This document shows positions 1-7,441 of a DNA stretch of 12,437 nucleotides, in pieces. Both the position numbers and the translations under genes were made by a program. The stretch is taken from contig JAJAYY010000004.1 of NCBI GenBank assembly GCA_026785965.1, forward strand, positions 1-12,437, written 5' to 3'. Under the pieces are notes generated by a model that was not told the DNA's origin, searched no databases, and saw nothing but the letters and a program-made list of their open reading frames with translations. Each line of letters starts with the position of its first letter. The stretch's first letter is position 1. This DNA comes from Sphingomonas bacterium. GTDB taxonomy: Bacteria > Pseudomonadota > Alphaproteobacteria > Sphingomonadales > Sphingomonadaceae.

Positions 1-222
<222 letters not shown>

Positions 223-224
223 GG

Positions 225-482
225 TCAGCGTCCCTCGCCGCCTTCTTCTTCCTCGAACGCCAGCGCATTGGCGGCGGTCGCCGACAGCCGCACCTGCTCG
301 CCTTCGACCTCGGCGACCAGCCCGCGGCTGATGAAATGATGATGGCCTTCGTGACCGCCCCCGCCGCTGTCGGTCTTGGTCAGCTTGATGCGATCGCCCT
401 CGATCTTGTCGACCGTGCCAAGGTGCACCCCGTCGGCGCCGATGACTTCCATATGCTCGCGAATGTCGCTGAAACCGCTCAT
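225..482 (-). CDS. DUF2171 family protein
   Basis: A small soluble protein of 85 residues with the layout of DUF2171: an N-terminal segment of the type FSDIREHMEVIGADG, then HLGTVDKIEGDRIKLTK, then a short Gly/His-rich linker and HHFISRGLV, ending with an acidic tail. The family resembles a PRC-barrel-like beta fold. No enzymatic function is established, and members are frequent in alphaproteobacteria. The start was placed at the second of two close ATGs because AGGAG lies 8 bases upstream of it. The first ATG, ending at 488, would leave only 2 bases. The gene follows the lipoprotein gene on the same strand after a gap of about 57 bases, so co-transcription is possible. Its acidic C-terminus ends just before the low-quality region, so the last few residues are less certain. 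Confidence 0.75.
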   Translation of the reverse strand: MSGFSDIREHMEVIGADGVHLGTVDKIEGDRIKLTKTDSGGGGHEGHHHFISRGLVAEVEGEQVRLSATAANALAFEEEEGGEGR

Positions 483-539
483 GACCATTGCTCCTGCTTA
501 GTGATGGATGGCCAACGCTCGAACACACCCAAGGATGCC

Positions 540-1106
540 TTACGGGCGCGGTTTGAGCGCGCTTTGGAAAATATGCCAGCGGCGCTGCTCGGCGGTCGAC
601 CCATCGACATCGTTGACCCGGCGCAGCGATACCGGGCCGACGAGGTTGAACGGCTGGCCGGTCTTGAGCGTGCCGTAGAGCCGCAACGGGACATCGATGT
701 AGATCGATCCCGCCCCGCCCTCGGCATCGCCGGGCTTGCCGACCTCGGCGTGGATCTCGGCATATTTGGCATATGCGGCGACGAATTCCGGCTCGCTCAG
801 GCCGCTCGCCTCGCCTTCGCCCTTCCACATCTGGCGCGCTGCGGCGAACCTGCCCTGCTCAAGCAGAGTGGCAAAACGCTCCACCACCTGGACCGCGGCT
901 TCGGCGCTCTTGGGGTCGATCGGCCGCGACCGCTCCTCGATCGGATCGGGGTCAGCGGGCAGCGCGCCGGGCGCAGTGGGGGCGATCGCGACATCGGGCA
1001 CTGCCGACGCGGGGCTGGCGCGATTGTCGGTTTCGGCCGTGGTCGCCGCTTGCTGGCTGCATCCCGCAAGCATCGCGAGCAACAGCATCGCGCCGGTGCT
1101 CTGCAT
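540..1106 (-). CDS. Predicted lipoprotein, NTF2-like C-terminal part
   Basis: Encodes 188 residues beginning with a short hydrophobic signal peptide and a lipobox LAGC, with Cys16 as the predicted lipidated residue, so the protein should be membrane-anchored in the envelope. Residues ~17-60 are low-complexity, rich in Ala, Pro and Thr, and look like a flexible linker. The remainder has two amphipathic helices (around EAAVQVVERFATLLEQGRF) followed by beta-type sequence with SIYIDVPLRLYG and a C-terminal RRWHIFQSAL. This resembles NTF2-like folds seen in sphingomonad lipoproteins, but the domain call is an inference. The start was chosen because GGAG lies 7 bases upstream; an in-frame ATG five codons earlier (ending 1121) lacks a clear site. 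The function is unknown. It diverges from the small membrane-protein gene at 1237. Confidence 0.7.
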   Translation of the reverse strand: MQSTGAMLLLAMLAGCSQQAATTAETDNRASPASAVPDVAIAPTAPGALPADPDPIEERSRPIDPKSAEAAVQVVERFATLLEQGRFAAARQMWKGEGEASGLSEPEFVAAYAKYAEIHAEVGKPGDAEGGAGSIYIDVPLRLYGTLKTGQPFNLVGPVSLRRVNDVDGSTAEQRRWHIFQSALKPRP

Positions 1107-1176
1107 CTTTCTTCTCCGCATGATCAAGCTGACGAAGCGCAGCGGCCACGAGTTCGTTCCAAACCAGACTTCGCGA

Positions 1177-1201
1177 GGAACCCCCCGCGCAAACATTCGT
1201 T
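1177..1201 (+). promoter_or_regulatory. EcfG-type general stress promoter
   Basis: GGAAC at 1177-1181 and CGTT at 1198-1201 are separated by exactly 16 bases. This matches the published alphaproteobacterial EcfG (sigma-T) consensus GGAAC-N16/17-CGTT. It lies about 35 bases upstream of the small membrane-protein start, a normal position for a promoter. The match is read directly from the sequence; use by EcfG is inferred. Confidence 0.65.
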
Positions 1202-1236
1202 TCGCCAGCAGAACAGGACTGAAAGGGAGAAGCATG

Positions 1237-1437
1237 ATGGCCGACGAACATGACAACGATGTCGATCGCACGACGATTATCGAAACCGATCGCGGCGGCG
1301 GCGGCGGTGTGCTGGCGGTGGTCGTGCTGATCATCGTCATCCTGCTCCTGCTGTTCCTGTTCCGCGACCAGCTCGGCTTGGGCGGGAGCAAGACCGAAGT
1401 GTCGATCCCCGACAAGATCGAAGTCAATATCAACTAG
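1237..1437 (+). CDS. Small single-pass membrane protein
   Basis: Encodes 66 residues in three parts: an acidic N-terminal tail (ADEHDNDVDRTTIIETDRG), a poly-Gly hinge, and one very hydrophobic helix (about residues 25-43, VLAVVVLIIVILLLLFLF). A short hydrophilic tail with KTEVSIPDKIEVNIN follows. The layout fits a bitopic inner-membrane protein. GGGAG sits 7 bases before this ATG. An ATG three bases earlier is also possible but leaves only 4. The EcfG-type promoter just upstream suggests induction in the general stress response. I do not recognise a named family, though similar Gly-hinged short membrane proteins are common in sphingomonads. A terminator follows within 35 bases, so it is probably monocistronic. 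Confidence 0.7.
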   Translation: MADEHDNDVDRTTIIETDRGGGGGVLAVVVLIIVILLLLFLFRDQLGLGGSKTEVSIPDKIEVNIN

Positions 1438-1468
1438 GTTTGATTGTCGCCCCTTAGGCGCGTAACGA

Positions 1469-1501
1469 CCCCCTCGTTCCCGGTGGAAACGAGGGGGTTT
1501 T
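1469..1501 (+). terminator. Rho-independent terminator
   Basis: A 10-bp perfect stem (CCCCCTCGTT at 1469-1478 with AACGAGGGGG at 1488-1497) closes a 9-base loop and is followed by TTTT. It lies 31 bases after the stop of the small membrane-protein gene. The T run is short, but the stem is very stable. On the minus strand there is no T run, so it works in the plus direction only. Confidence 0.8.
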
Positions 1502-1507
1502 GCGGTG
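1491..1507 (+). promoter_or_regulatory. hmgA ribosome binding site inside terminator arm
   Basis: The 3' arm of the hairpin contains GAGGGGG (1491-1497), a purine tract exactly 7 bases before the GTG start of hmgA at 1505. No other Shine-Dalgarno-like tract is available. If the hairpin forms, this tract is fully base-paired, so hairpin formation and hmgA initiation should be mutually exclusive. The arrangement is seen directly; regulatory use is inferred. Confidence 0.5.
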
Positions 1508-2785
1508 GCGACGAGCGACTATCTGACCGGCTTCGGCGGCAGCTTCGAAAGCGAAGCCGTCCCCGGCGCCTTGCCCAAGGGCCGCAACAGCCCGCAGCGT
1601 CCCGCCTTCGGCCTCTACGCCGAACAAGTGTCGGGCAGCGCGTTCACTGCGCCGCGCGCCGAGAACCGCCGCAGCTGGCTTTACCGGATGCGCCCGACCG
1701 CCGATCACCGCCCGTTTGCCCGCTATCACGGAGCGCCGTTGCTGGCGCCGGGGACGGTCGACGCGCTGATCGCGCCCAACCGGCTGCGTTGGGATCCGCC
1801 CGCCGACCTCCCCGCCGACGCCGACTTTGTCGACGGGCTGGTGACGATGCTGGCCAACCGCGATCCGGCCGACCTCGAAGGCATCGCGATCCATCTCTAT
1901 CGCGCGCAGAAATCGATGGTCGACCGCCTGTTCGCCAATGCCGACGGCGAGCTGCTGATCATCCCGCAATCGGGCACCCTGCGGTTGATCACCGAGCTGG
2001 GACGGATCGCGCTCGCGCCGGGCTGGATCGGGCTGATTCCGCGCGGAATGCGCTTCCGGGTCGAGGTCGACGGCGAGGCACGCGGCTATGTCGCCGAGAA
2101 TCACGGGGCGATGTTCCGCCTGCCCGAGCTTGGCCCGATCGGCTCGAACGGGCTGGCCAATGCGCGCGATTTCGAAACCCCGGTCGCCGCCTATGAGGAT
2201 GTCGAGCGGCCGTGCGAACTGATCCAGAAATACCTTGGCGCATTGTGGACAACGACGCTCGACCATAGCCCGCTCGACGTCGTCGCGTGGCACGGCAATT
2301 TGGTCCCGTGGCGCTATGAACTGGCGCGGTTCAACGCCATCGGCAGCATCAGCTTCGACCATCCCGACCCGTCGATTTTCACCGTCCTGACCTCGCCCTC
2401 CGACGTCCCCGGCCGCGCCAACGCCGACTTCGTCATCTTCCCGCCGCGCTGGCTGGTCGGCGAGGATACGTTCCGCCCGCCGTGGTTCCACCGCAACGTG
2501 ATGAGCGAGGCGATGGGGCTGATCAGCGGTGCTTATGACGCCAAGGCCGACGGCTTCGCCCCGGGCGGGCTGTCGCTGCACAATCTGATGAGCGGGCATG
2601 GCCCCGATGTCGCGAGTTGGCAGGCGGCGAGCACGGCCGAGCTGACGCCGCACAAGATCGACGCGACAATGGCGTTCATGGTCGAAACCTGCTGGCCCTA
2701 TGTTCCGACGCGCTTCGCGCTCGACCGCGCCCAATCCGATTATGACCAAGCGTGGGCCGATTTTCCGAAAGCCACACTGCCGTGA
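1505..2785 (+). CDS. hmgA: Homogentisate 1,2-dioxygenase
   Basis: Cytosolic non-haem Fe(II) dioxygenase that opens the ring of homogentisate to give maleylacetoacetate, the central step of tyrosine and phenylalanine breakdown. The 426-residue length is normal for the family. The N-terminus has the signature [13 protein letters not shown] and [10 protein letters not shown]. The iron ligands are visible: His329 and Glu335 in WFHRNVMSE, and His365 in the [11 protein letters not shown] segment, which also holds His359. The start is GTG at 1505, fixed by alignment of the YLTGFG motif with known family N-termini and by a purine tract 7 bases upstream. That tract lies inside a terminator hairpin. 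The stop overlaps the fahA start (GTGA), so the two genes are translationally coupled. No dedicated promoter is obvious in the 67-base gap upstream. Confidence 0.96.
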   Translation: MATSDYLTGFGGSFESEAVPGALPKGRNSPQRPAFGLYAEQVSGSAFTAPRAENRRSWLYRMRPTADHRPFARYHGAPLLAPGTVDALIAPNRLRWDPPADLPADADFVDGLVTMLANRDPADLEGIAIHLYRAQKSMVDRLFANADGELLIIPQSGTLRLITELGRIALAPGWIGLIPRGMRFRVEVDGEARGYVAENHGAMFRLPELGPIGSNGLANARDFETPVAAYEDVERPCELIQKYLGALWTTTLDHSPLDVVAWHGNLVPWRYELARFNAIGSISFDHPDPSIFTVLTSPSDVPGRANADFVIFPPRWLVGEDTFRPPWFHRNVMSEAMGLISGAYDAKADGFAPGGLSLHNLMSGHGPDVASWQAASTAELTPHKIDATMAFMVETCWPYVPTRFALDRAQSDYDQAWADFPKATLP

Positions 2786-4080
2786 ATCTGATCGACGAAA
2801 CCCATGACCCCGCGCGCCGCAGCTGGATCGACAGCGCCAACGGCCACGCCGCTTTCCCGATCCAGAATTTGCCGCTCGGGATCTTTTCCACCGCCAGCCG
2901 CGACCGAAGGATCGGCGTCGCGATCGGTGACCAGATCGTCGATCTGCGCGGGCTGGCGGAGGCTGGTCTGGTCGACGACCGCTGGCTTGCCGCGCTGGTC
3001 AGACCGACGCTCAACGACTGGTTCGCGCACGGCCCCGTCGAAGGCCGCGCGCTCCGCCGATTGCTGTCCGACCTGCTGTCGGGTGAGGCCCAGCGCGCCG
3101 CAGTCAATCCGCATCTGGTGGCCCAGGCCGACGCGGCCATGCACTTGCCGTGCGCGATCGGCGACTACACCGATTTCTACGTCGGCATCCATCACGCGAC
3201 CAATGTCGGCAAGCAGTTCCGCCCCGACCAGCCGCTGCTGCCGAATTACAAATATGTCCCGATCGGCTATCACGGCCGCGCCAGCTCGGTCCGGGTATCG
3301 GGCGAGCCGGTGGTCCGGCCCAAGGGACAGCGCAAAGCTCCCGAGGCCACGGCGCCCGATTACGGCCCGTCGCGGCGGCTCGATTATGAGCTTGAGCTGG
3401 GGATGTTCATCGGCCGCGGCAACGATCTTGGCCAGACCATTCCGATCGGCCAGGCCGCGGCGCATATAGCGGGCTATTGCCTGCTCAACGACTGGTCGGC
3501 GCGCGACATACAGGGGTGGGAATATCAGCCGCTCGGGCCGTTCCTGGCGAAGAATTTTCTGACCAGCATTTCGCCGTGGGTGGTCAGCCCCGACGCGCTC
3601 GCGCCGTTCCGGCGGGCGATGCCGCCGCGGCCCGCAGGCGATCCCGCCCCGCTCGACTATCTGAGCGATGACCGTGACCGCGAGCGCGGCGCGCTGGGGG
3701 TGACGCTGGACGTGACATTGCTGACCAAGGCGATGCGCAAGGCGGGCCACGCGCCGCATGTTCTGAGCCACGGCGAGGCCGCGGCGGCGATGTATTGGTC
3801 GGCGGCGCAGATCGTCACGCATCACGCCTCCAACGGCTGCAATTTGATGCCCGGCGATTTGATCGGCACGGGCACGCTATCGACCGCCGATGCCGGCGGG
3901 TTGGGTTCGTTGATGGAGATCAGCGCGGGCGGCAAGGCGCCGCTTGCGCTGCCCAACGGCGAGGTGAGAAGCTTCCTTGAAGATGGCGACGAATTGATCC
4001 TCTCCGCGCACTGCGAAGCGCCCGGCGCGGTCGCAATCGGCTTCGGCGAATGCCGTGGGCGGGTGCTGCCCGCGCGCTGA
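2782..4080 (+). CDS. fahA: Fumarylacetoacetase
   Basis: Hydrolyses fumarylacetoacetate to fumarate and acetoacetate, the last step of the homogentisate pathway. The 432 residues have the N-terminal SH3-like domain (from [13 protein letters not shown]) and the C-terminal FAH domain. Visible active-site residues include Asp131 and catalytic His138 in [14 protein letters not shown], metal ligands Glu203 and Glu205 in DYELELG, Asp237 in [10 protein letters not shown], Lys257 in FLAKNF, and the GTGTLS loop at 362-367. The spacing matches mammalian FAH, e.g. Glu-32-Asp-20-Lys. The GTG at 2782 was chosen because it overlaps the hmgA stop by 4 bases and gives the expected N-terminus. An upstream in-frame GTG at 2752 would extend into hmgA. 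No terminator is evident after it. Confidence 0.96.
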   Translation: MNLIDETHDPARRSWIDSANGHAAFPIQNLPLGIFSTASRDRRIGVAIGDQIVDLRGLAEAGLVDDRWLAALVRPTLNDWFAHGPVEGRALRRLLSDLLSGEAQRAAVNPHLVAQADAAMHLPCAIGDYTDFYVGIHHATNVGKQFRPDQPLLPNYKYVPIGYHGRASSVRVSGEPVVRPKGQRKAPEATAPDYGPSRRLDYELELGMFIGRGNDLGQTIPIGQAAAHIAGYCLLNDWSARDIQGWEYQPLGPFLAKNFLTSISPWVVSPDALAPFRRAMPPRPAGDPAPLDYLSDDRDRERGALGVTLDVTLLTKAMRKAGHAPHVLSHGEAAAAMYWSAAQIVTHHASNGCNLMPGDLIGTGTLSTADAGGLGSLMEISAGGKAPLALPNGEVRSFLEDGDELILSAHCEAPGAVAIGFGECRGRVLPAR

Positions 4081-4260
4081 ATATTCAAGGCGCGGCTGGC
4101 GCAGTGTATGACGTTACGCGCCTGGTCGCCCGCAGGCTGACGCAATTATGTCGTTGCGCGTCGGGTCTGAGTGGAACTCCGGTAGCCCGTTGAGCTTTTT
4201 ACGGAATGGTAAGGCGATGCGCCTATCACCAGCACATTGGGGCAAAGGAGCAAGGACGCG

Positions 4261-5034
4261 ATGTTCGTGGCCGTCGGTCAACGTCTGCACGCAAGATCGG
4301 CAGCCCTGTTGCTGTCGATCGAAAGCGGCTTGCCGCGGATCATGCGGTATTGGCTGATCGCCGCGCTCGCCGGATCGGCGCTGCGCATCGCGACCAGTCC
4401 GCTGCACGGCCGTGCGCCCGATCTCGCAACCCTGCTGCCCTACATCTTGCTGGTCGCAACGCCGCTGGTGTCGATGATGCTCGCCTTGCGCTGGTTCGCC
4501 GATGGCGATCGCCAAGGGCAGCCGGTGACGCGGATGGCGCGGCTGGGAAGCTGGAGCTCGGTCTCGCTTTCCGCCGCGCGCCGCCATCCGCTATACGGCA
4601 CGACCGGGTTCATGGTCTCGCTGCTAGTCGGAATGCTGCTCAACGTCCCGATCCGCGGGCTCGAATATCTGGCGACGATGCCGGCGCTGGCCGGGCCGGT
4701 GCCAAGCTGGCTGTCGACGTTGCACACGATGATGACCCTCGACGTGGTATTATTGTCGAGCCTGTACACGATCGCGTTCGTCGCCGCGCTGCGCCGCGTG
4801 CCGTTGTTCCCGCGCCTGCTGGTGGCGATCTGGGCGGTCGACCTGGCGATGCAGCTGTTGATCGCCCAGGCAGTCGCGAGCACCCCCGGCCTGCCCGCGC
4901 CGGTCGGCACCGCGCTCCACCAGTTCCTTGATGGCAATGTCCACAAGGTGATGATCAGCGTCGGGCTGTGGCTGCCCTATCTGCTGATGTCGCGGCGGGT
5001 CAATTTGACCTATCGGCTGCGCGTGCCGGCCTGA
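4261..5034 (+). CDS. Polytopic membrane protein of unknown function
   Basis: Encodes 257 residues with about five hydrophobic segments: roughly 57-79, 112-130, 158-178, 185-205 and 228-244, plus a weaker one at 29-43. It should sit in the inner membrane. The C-terminal segment WLPYLLMSRRVNLTYR resembles the end of DUF2569 proteins (a membrane helix, then S-x-RV-x-x-T), but the rest is not clearly matched, so no family is assigned. The ATG at 4261 has AAGGAG ending 10 bases upstream. The frame extends back to TTG at 4237, and an ATG at 4342 is also possible. It follows fahA after a 180-base gap with no visible terminator, so read-through is possible, but a link to tyrosine breakdown is not shown. 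Confidence 0.65.
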   Translation: MFVAVGQRLHARSAALLLSIESGLPRIMRYWLIAALAGSALRIATSPLHGRAPDLATLLPYILLVATPLVSMMLALRWFADGDRQGQPVTRMARLGSWSSVSLSAARRHPLYGTTGFMVSLLVGMLLNVPIRGLEYLATMPALAGPVPSWLSTLHTMMTLDVVLLSSLYTIAFVAALRRVPLFPRLLVAIWAVDLAMQLLIAQAVASTPGLPAPVGTALHQFLDGNVHKVMISVGLWLPYLLMSRRVNLTYRLRVPA

Positions 5035-5098
5035 TCCCGACTCGGACGTACCGCGCCCAGCCTTGTCCCAAGGCCGTCAGTTAATCCCCACAAATTGT

Positions 5099-5344
5099 TT
5101 CGGAGGAGGCGACATCAAGTTGCTCGCGGCGAGCCTGTTGTGGTTCACACTCGACGGATGTTTCAAAATGCTCGTCGCGGTCGCGGTCGCGGGCGGGATC
5201 CTGACCGTGCTGACGCTGATCCTGCGCTTTTTCCGCCGCTCAGGGCCTGACGAAAAGATCGCCATCTTCCGCCGCGGGATCAGCATCCCTTATAGAATCG
5301 CGGTCGCCGCGGGCTTCGCCGCGACCGTCCTGTGGGCGCGCTAG
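5099..5344 (+). pseudogene. C-terminal remnant of prepilin peptidase (CpaA/TadV-like)
   Basis: The reading frame from Phe at 5099 gives FGGGDIKLLAASLLWF, the second aspartate motif (GxGDxKL) of A24-family type IV prepilin peptidases. A hydrophobic helix (MLVAVAVAGGILTVLTLIL) and a C-terminal IPYRIAVAAGFAA segment follow, as in the C-terminal half of CpaA/TadV. The first catalytic Asp and all N-terminal helices are absent. Upstream in the same frame the sequence no longer looks like the family, and only TTG at 5063 could start it, without a ribosome site. It is best read as a truncated, inactive remnant with a junction near 5098. It ends 5 bases before the first tRNA-headed repeat. Confidence 0.65.
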
Positions 5345-5349
5345 CGAAG

Positions 5350-5394
5350 TGGTGCCACTTAGGTGACTCGAACACCTGACCCCATCATTACAAA
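5350..5394 (-). pseudogene. tRNA-Thr(CGU)-like 3' half
   Basis: Read on the minus strand, the 45 bases run from an anticodon-loop sequence to a CCA end: TT-CGT-AA, a variable region, a T arm AGGTG-TTCGAGT-CACCT with perfect 5-bp stem and 7-base loop, the acceptor 3' strand and ACCA. The 5' half (acceptor, D arm, anticodon-stem 5' strand) is missing. This copy differs from copy 2 at two bases, one in the anticodon and one in the acceptor strand. Fragments with exactly these limits are typical of attachment sites used by tRNA-targeting integrases. The isoacceptor is deduced from loop geometry. Confidence 0.75.
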
Positions 5395-5588
5395 GGCAGC
5401 GGTAGCTTTTGAAGAAAGCGTTATGTTTCTTTGGCTTACGGACCTCGATTTGCTCTTACGGCTGGCCTTCCCAAGCAGGACCCAACGCGGGCAAAGGCGT
5501 GGTTCCAGACCGTTCGCTGCGGAAAGCGCTTTGGTCCAATGCCCGCCTTGGATGTGACCCTCTGCTGACCCACATTAAAATTACCGCG

Positions 5589-5618
5589 AATGTCGGCAAT
5601 GGGTGGAAAGCGGACATT
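5589..5618. repeat. Dispersed palindrome, copy A
   Basis: A ~30-base inverted repeat with arms AATGTCGGC and GCGGACATT (one mismatch) around the loop AATGGGTGGAAA. It forms the tail of composite repeat copy 1. Related copies are at 6121, 10468 and 11094. Confidence 0.75.
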
Positions 5619-5696
5619 TGGTCAACCTGGCTGATGGATTGCGCGCTCTCTGATTGAGGTGCACAATCCCGGCGGGAATTGAATAAGGAAGTGGTC

Positions 5697-6101
5697 ATGA
5701 CTCTCGCCGGTAGCTGCCATTGCGGCTCAATCCGGTATCGCCTCACGGGCGAACCGAACCACGTTGACCTATGCCACTGCGCCGATTGCCGCCGCAATTC
5801 CGGTGCGCCAGTGGTCTGCTGGGCGGGCTTTCAAGAAACAAGCCTCACGCTCGAAAAGGGGAAGGCAAAGACCTTCAACTCATCGGGCTCGGCGTTCCGC
5901 GATTTCTGTTCTGATTGCGGCACCGGCCTGTTCTATCGCAACGCCGAGCTGCTGCCCGGGATTGTCGAAGTCCAGTCCGCCACACTGGATGACCCAGCGG
6001 CGCTGCCGCCCCACCAGCACATCCAGGCGGCGGAGCGACTTGGCTGGATGGAACGTGCCCACGAGCTGCCTTCCGTGCAGCGATTTCCCGAAATGGCCTA
6101 G
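5697..6101 (+). CDS. GFA / CENP-V family zinc protein
   Basis: Encodes 134 residues of the GFA (glutathione-dependent formaldehyde-activating enzyme-like, CENP-V) fold. Zinc-binding cysteines are all present: Cys7 and Cys9 in SCHCGSIRY, Cys26, Cys28 and Cys31 in CHCADCRRNSG, and Cys71 and Cys74 in CSDCGTGLFY. The family binds two zinc ions. Its members are a mixed group, and the formaldehyde activity of the founding member cannot be assumed here. The start is the ATG at 5697, because AAGGA lies 7 bases upstream and translation gives MTLAGSCHCG; the frame reaches back to TTG at 5679. It stands alone between composite repeat copy 1 and the converging minus-strand operon, with only a degenerate palindrome downstream. 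Confidence 0.88.
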   Translation: MTLAGSCHCGSIRYRLTGEPNHVDLCHCADCRRNSGAPVVCWAGFQETSLTLEKGKAKTFNSSGSAFRDFCSDCGTGLFYRNAELLPGIVEVQSATLDDPAALPPHQHIQAAERLGWMERAHELPSVQRFPEMA

Positions 6102-6456
6102 CAAGCCCGACGCCAGTTCCAATGTCCGCAAGGGGTCGAAAGCAGTCCGGCAGCTTCCGAGCGAGTTAAGTCAGATAGCTGCCCTTTATTCATGCGGTCT
6201 GGCTCGACCATAACGACCTCCAGCTTACCTTCGGCGTCCCTACCGGCTCGCTGCCCTTCCGCTCGCTCGAGCGTTGCGCTACGCCGCTTTGATGTACCTT
6301 GATCGCTATCTCGAAGACTCCGGTAATCAGGGCGCTCCTCGGCCTACCTGCCCTGTGTGCGGCGCGGCCATCAAAGTCGCAAGTTCGAGAAGTGCCGTCT
6401 CATCAGTCTGTGCACCATCCGGGTAAGCCTCGAGCCTGACAGTGTATTCGATATCC
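6102..6456. other. Gene-poor scrap region between converging genes
   Basis: About 350 bases with no intact gene. It holds a degenerate palindrome at 6121-6150. On the minus strand it holds a short open stretch (about 6327-6456) reading VDIEYTVRLEAYPDG and onward, which looks protein-like but has no start of its own and which I do not recognise. On the plus strand a short open stretch around 6180-6291 has a protein-like look (HAVWLDHNDLQLTFG). Both look like relics joined by rearrangement. No terminator hairpin was found. Confidence 0.5.
6121..6150. repeat. Dispersed palindrome, degenerate copy B
   Basis: It starts AATGTCCGC and has the core GGGTCGAAAGC, like the other copies, but the right arm has decayed (AGTCCGG instead of GGACATT). 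It lies 20 bases after the GFA gene. Confidence 0.55.
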
Positions 6457-6501
6457 ACCCGCGCCGACGATGGCATAATCGGCCTCGGTGATCTCATCCA
6501 T
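6457..6501 (-). pseudogene. Truncated N-terminus of a GMC-type FAD oxidoreductase
   Basis: An ATG ending at 6501 overlaps the stop of the alpha/beta hydrolase gene by 8 bases and opens MDEITEADYAIVGAG. This is the start expected of a GMC oxidoreductase (choline-dehydrogenase-like), where a DYxIVGAG motif begins the FAD-binding Rossmann fold. Immediately after GAG the family sequence stops: the expected SAG is missing and the frame runs into unrelated codons. Only about 15 codons survive. The overlap indicates this was the fourth gene of the minus-strand operon before a deletion or rearrangement removed the rest. With so short a match, another Rossmann-fold flavoprotein is possible. Confidence 0.5.
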
Positions 6502-7441
6502 TGGCGCCTCCCTCGATCGATTGCCGGATCCACTGCGCCGTCTCGCGGGCCTGGGTGAAGGGCAGCATGTGTCCGCCTTCCACCAGCGTCAGCCGCGCAC
6601 CGGGGATTTCGCGGGCGGTGCGCTCGCCGTGATCGCGGTAGTCGAGAAGGGCGTCGCCGCGTGCGAACAGGATGTGCGTCGGCAGCGTGAGATCGGCATA
6701 GCCGGCAACGACATCCTCCATCCCGGTCCCCGCCTCGGCCAGATCGGCCGACGCACCGATGAACGCCGATGGCCGCATCCCCAGCGCACCGCCGCCCGCA
6801 ACCGCGAAATCCTCCGGTACCGGCTCGGGCCCGAACACTTCACTCATCACCGCTTGCGAGGTCAGGATCGCCATCGGCACCGCGATGCTGTGCGCGATCA
6901 CCCCGCGCATCCGCGGCGGCACCATCAGCCTCTTGAAGACCTTAGACACCTCCGCCACCGGCTGCGACACGGGCGCGATCAGCAACAGGCCGCCGACCTT
7001 GTCGGGATGAAGTACCGCCACCGTCAGCGCGAGCGCTCCCCCGAGTGAATGCCCAACCAGCCACGGCTTCTCCAGCCCCAGTTCGTCGATCAGCCCGGCG
7101 ATGAGCCTGGCCTGCGTGCGCAGGTCCGCCGATGTCCCCGCGGCGCGCGGCGAATATCCCGAGCCGGGCCGATCGACGCGGATCACGCGGTAGTCGCGGG
7201 CAAGATCGTCGACGAGGTCACGGCTGAAATTGCGCATCTGCCCGCCCAGCCCATGGATCAGCAACAACGGCGGACCGGCGCCTTCTTCGGCGACATGCAG
7301 CTGCTGCCCGTCGACCTCCACCATGCGCCCGTCGCGCGGCACCAGCGCCTCGGCCTTGCGCGCGGTCCGTGCGGTAAAGAATAGCGCGCCCGCCGCCGCT
7401 GCCACGGTCGCTGCGCCGACTGCCAGCTTGCTCTTGCTCAT
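6494..7441 (-). CDS. Alpha/beta hydrolase with N-terminal hydrophobic segment
   Basis: Encodes 315 residues with an alpha/beta-hydrolase fold. The oxyanion-hole motif LIHGLGG is at residues 61-67, the nucleophile elbow GHSLGG has Ser132, the acid is Asp263 in FARGDALLDY, and the catalytic histidine is His291 in EGGHMLPF. An N-terminal hydrophobic stretch (about residues 5-23) preceding a basic segment suggests a membrane anchor or uncleaved signal, so the enzyme may be membrane-associated or exported. The substrate is unknown. In this operon, hydrolysis of an ester or lactone made by the upstream monooxygenase is a reasonable inference. The ATG overlaps the stop of the SDR gene by 4 bases (ATGA), and its own stop overlaps the start of the truncated oxidoreductase by 8. 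Confidence 0.88.
   Translation of the reverse strand: MSKSKLAVGAATVAAAAGALFFTARTARKAEALVPRDGRMVEVDGQQLHVAEEGAGPPLLLIHGLGGQMRNFSRDLVDDLARDYRVIRVDRPGSGYSPRAAGTSADLRTQARLIAGLIDELGLEKPWLVGHSLGGALALTVAVLHPDKVGGLLLIAPVSQPVAEVSKVFKRLMVPPRMRGVIAHSIAVPMAILTSQAVMSEVFGPEPVPEDFAVAGGGALGMRPSAFIGASADLAEAGTGMEDVVAGYADLTLPTHILFARGDALLDYRDHGERTAREIPGARLTLVEGGHMLPFTQARETAQWIRQSIEGGANG

Larger units (their letters stand above)
5350..5618. repeat. Composite tRNA-headed direct repeat, copy 1
   Basis: Imperfect direct repeat of 10231-10497, of near-equal length (269 against 267 bases). It begins with a 45-base tRNA 3' half. Next come a few differing bases at 5399-5401 and then about 78 identical bases, which include a small hairpin with arms AAGAAA (5412-5417) and TTTCTT (5426-5431). 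The second half is more diverged but collinear (for example TTTGGTCCAATGCC and CTGACCCACA). It ends with a short palindrome at 5589-5618. Confidence 0.85.

Noticed and set aside
1454..2749. 431-codon minus-strand ORF opposite hmgA
   Set aside because: It is a mirror shadow of a high-GC gene: hmgA on the other strand has all catalytic motifs, and the minus frame has no recognisable domain.
2740..3825. 361-codon minus-strand ORF opposite fahA
   Set aside because: It is a shadow of fahA with Arg/Gln-rich composition and no domain signature.
5363..5557. Similar short ORFs in both repeats (also 10242-10550) encoding TRTPDPIIT...EESVMFLWLTDLD
   Set aside because: The start of the frame is the antisense reading of the tRNA 3' half, a known source of spurious proteins. 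Identity is at the nucleotide level with no third-position pattern, there is no ribosome site, and the frames diverge downstream.
6327..6533. 68-codon minus-strand ORF past the hydrolase
   Set aside because: Its 5' part overlaps the hydrolase gene out of frame, and its start lacks a ribosome site. Only the 3' part looks protein-like, probably as a gene scrap.
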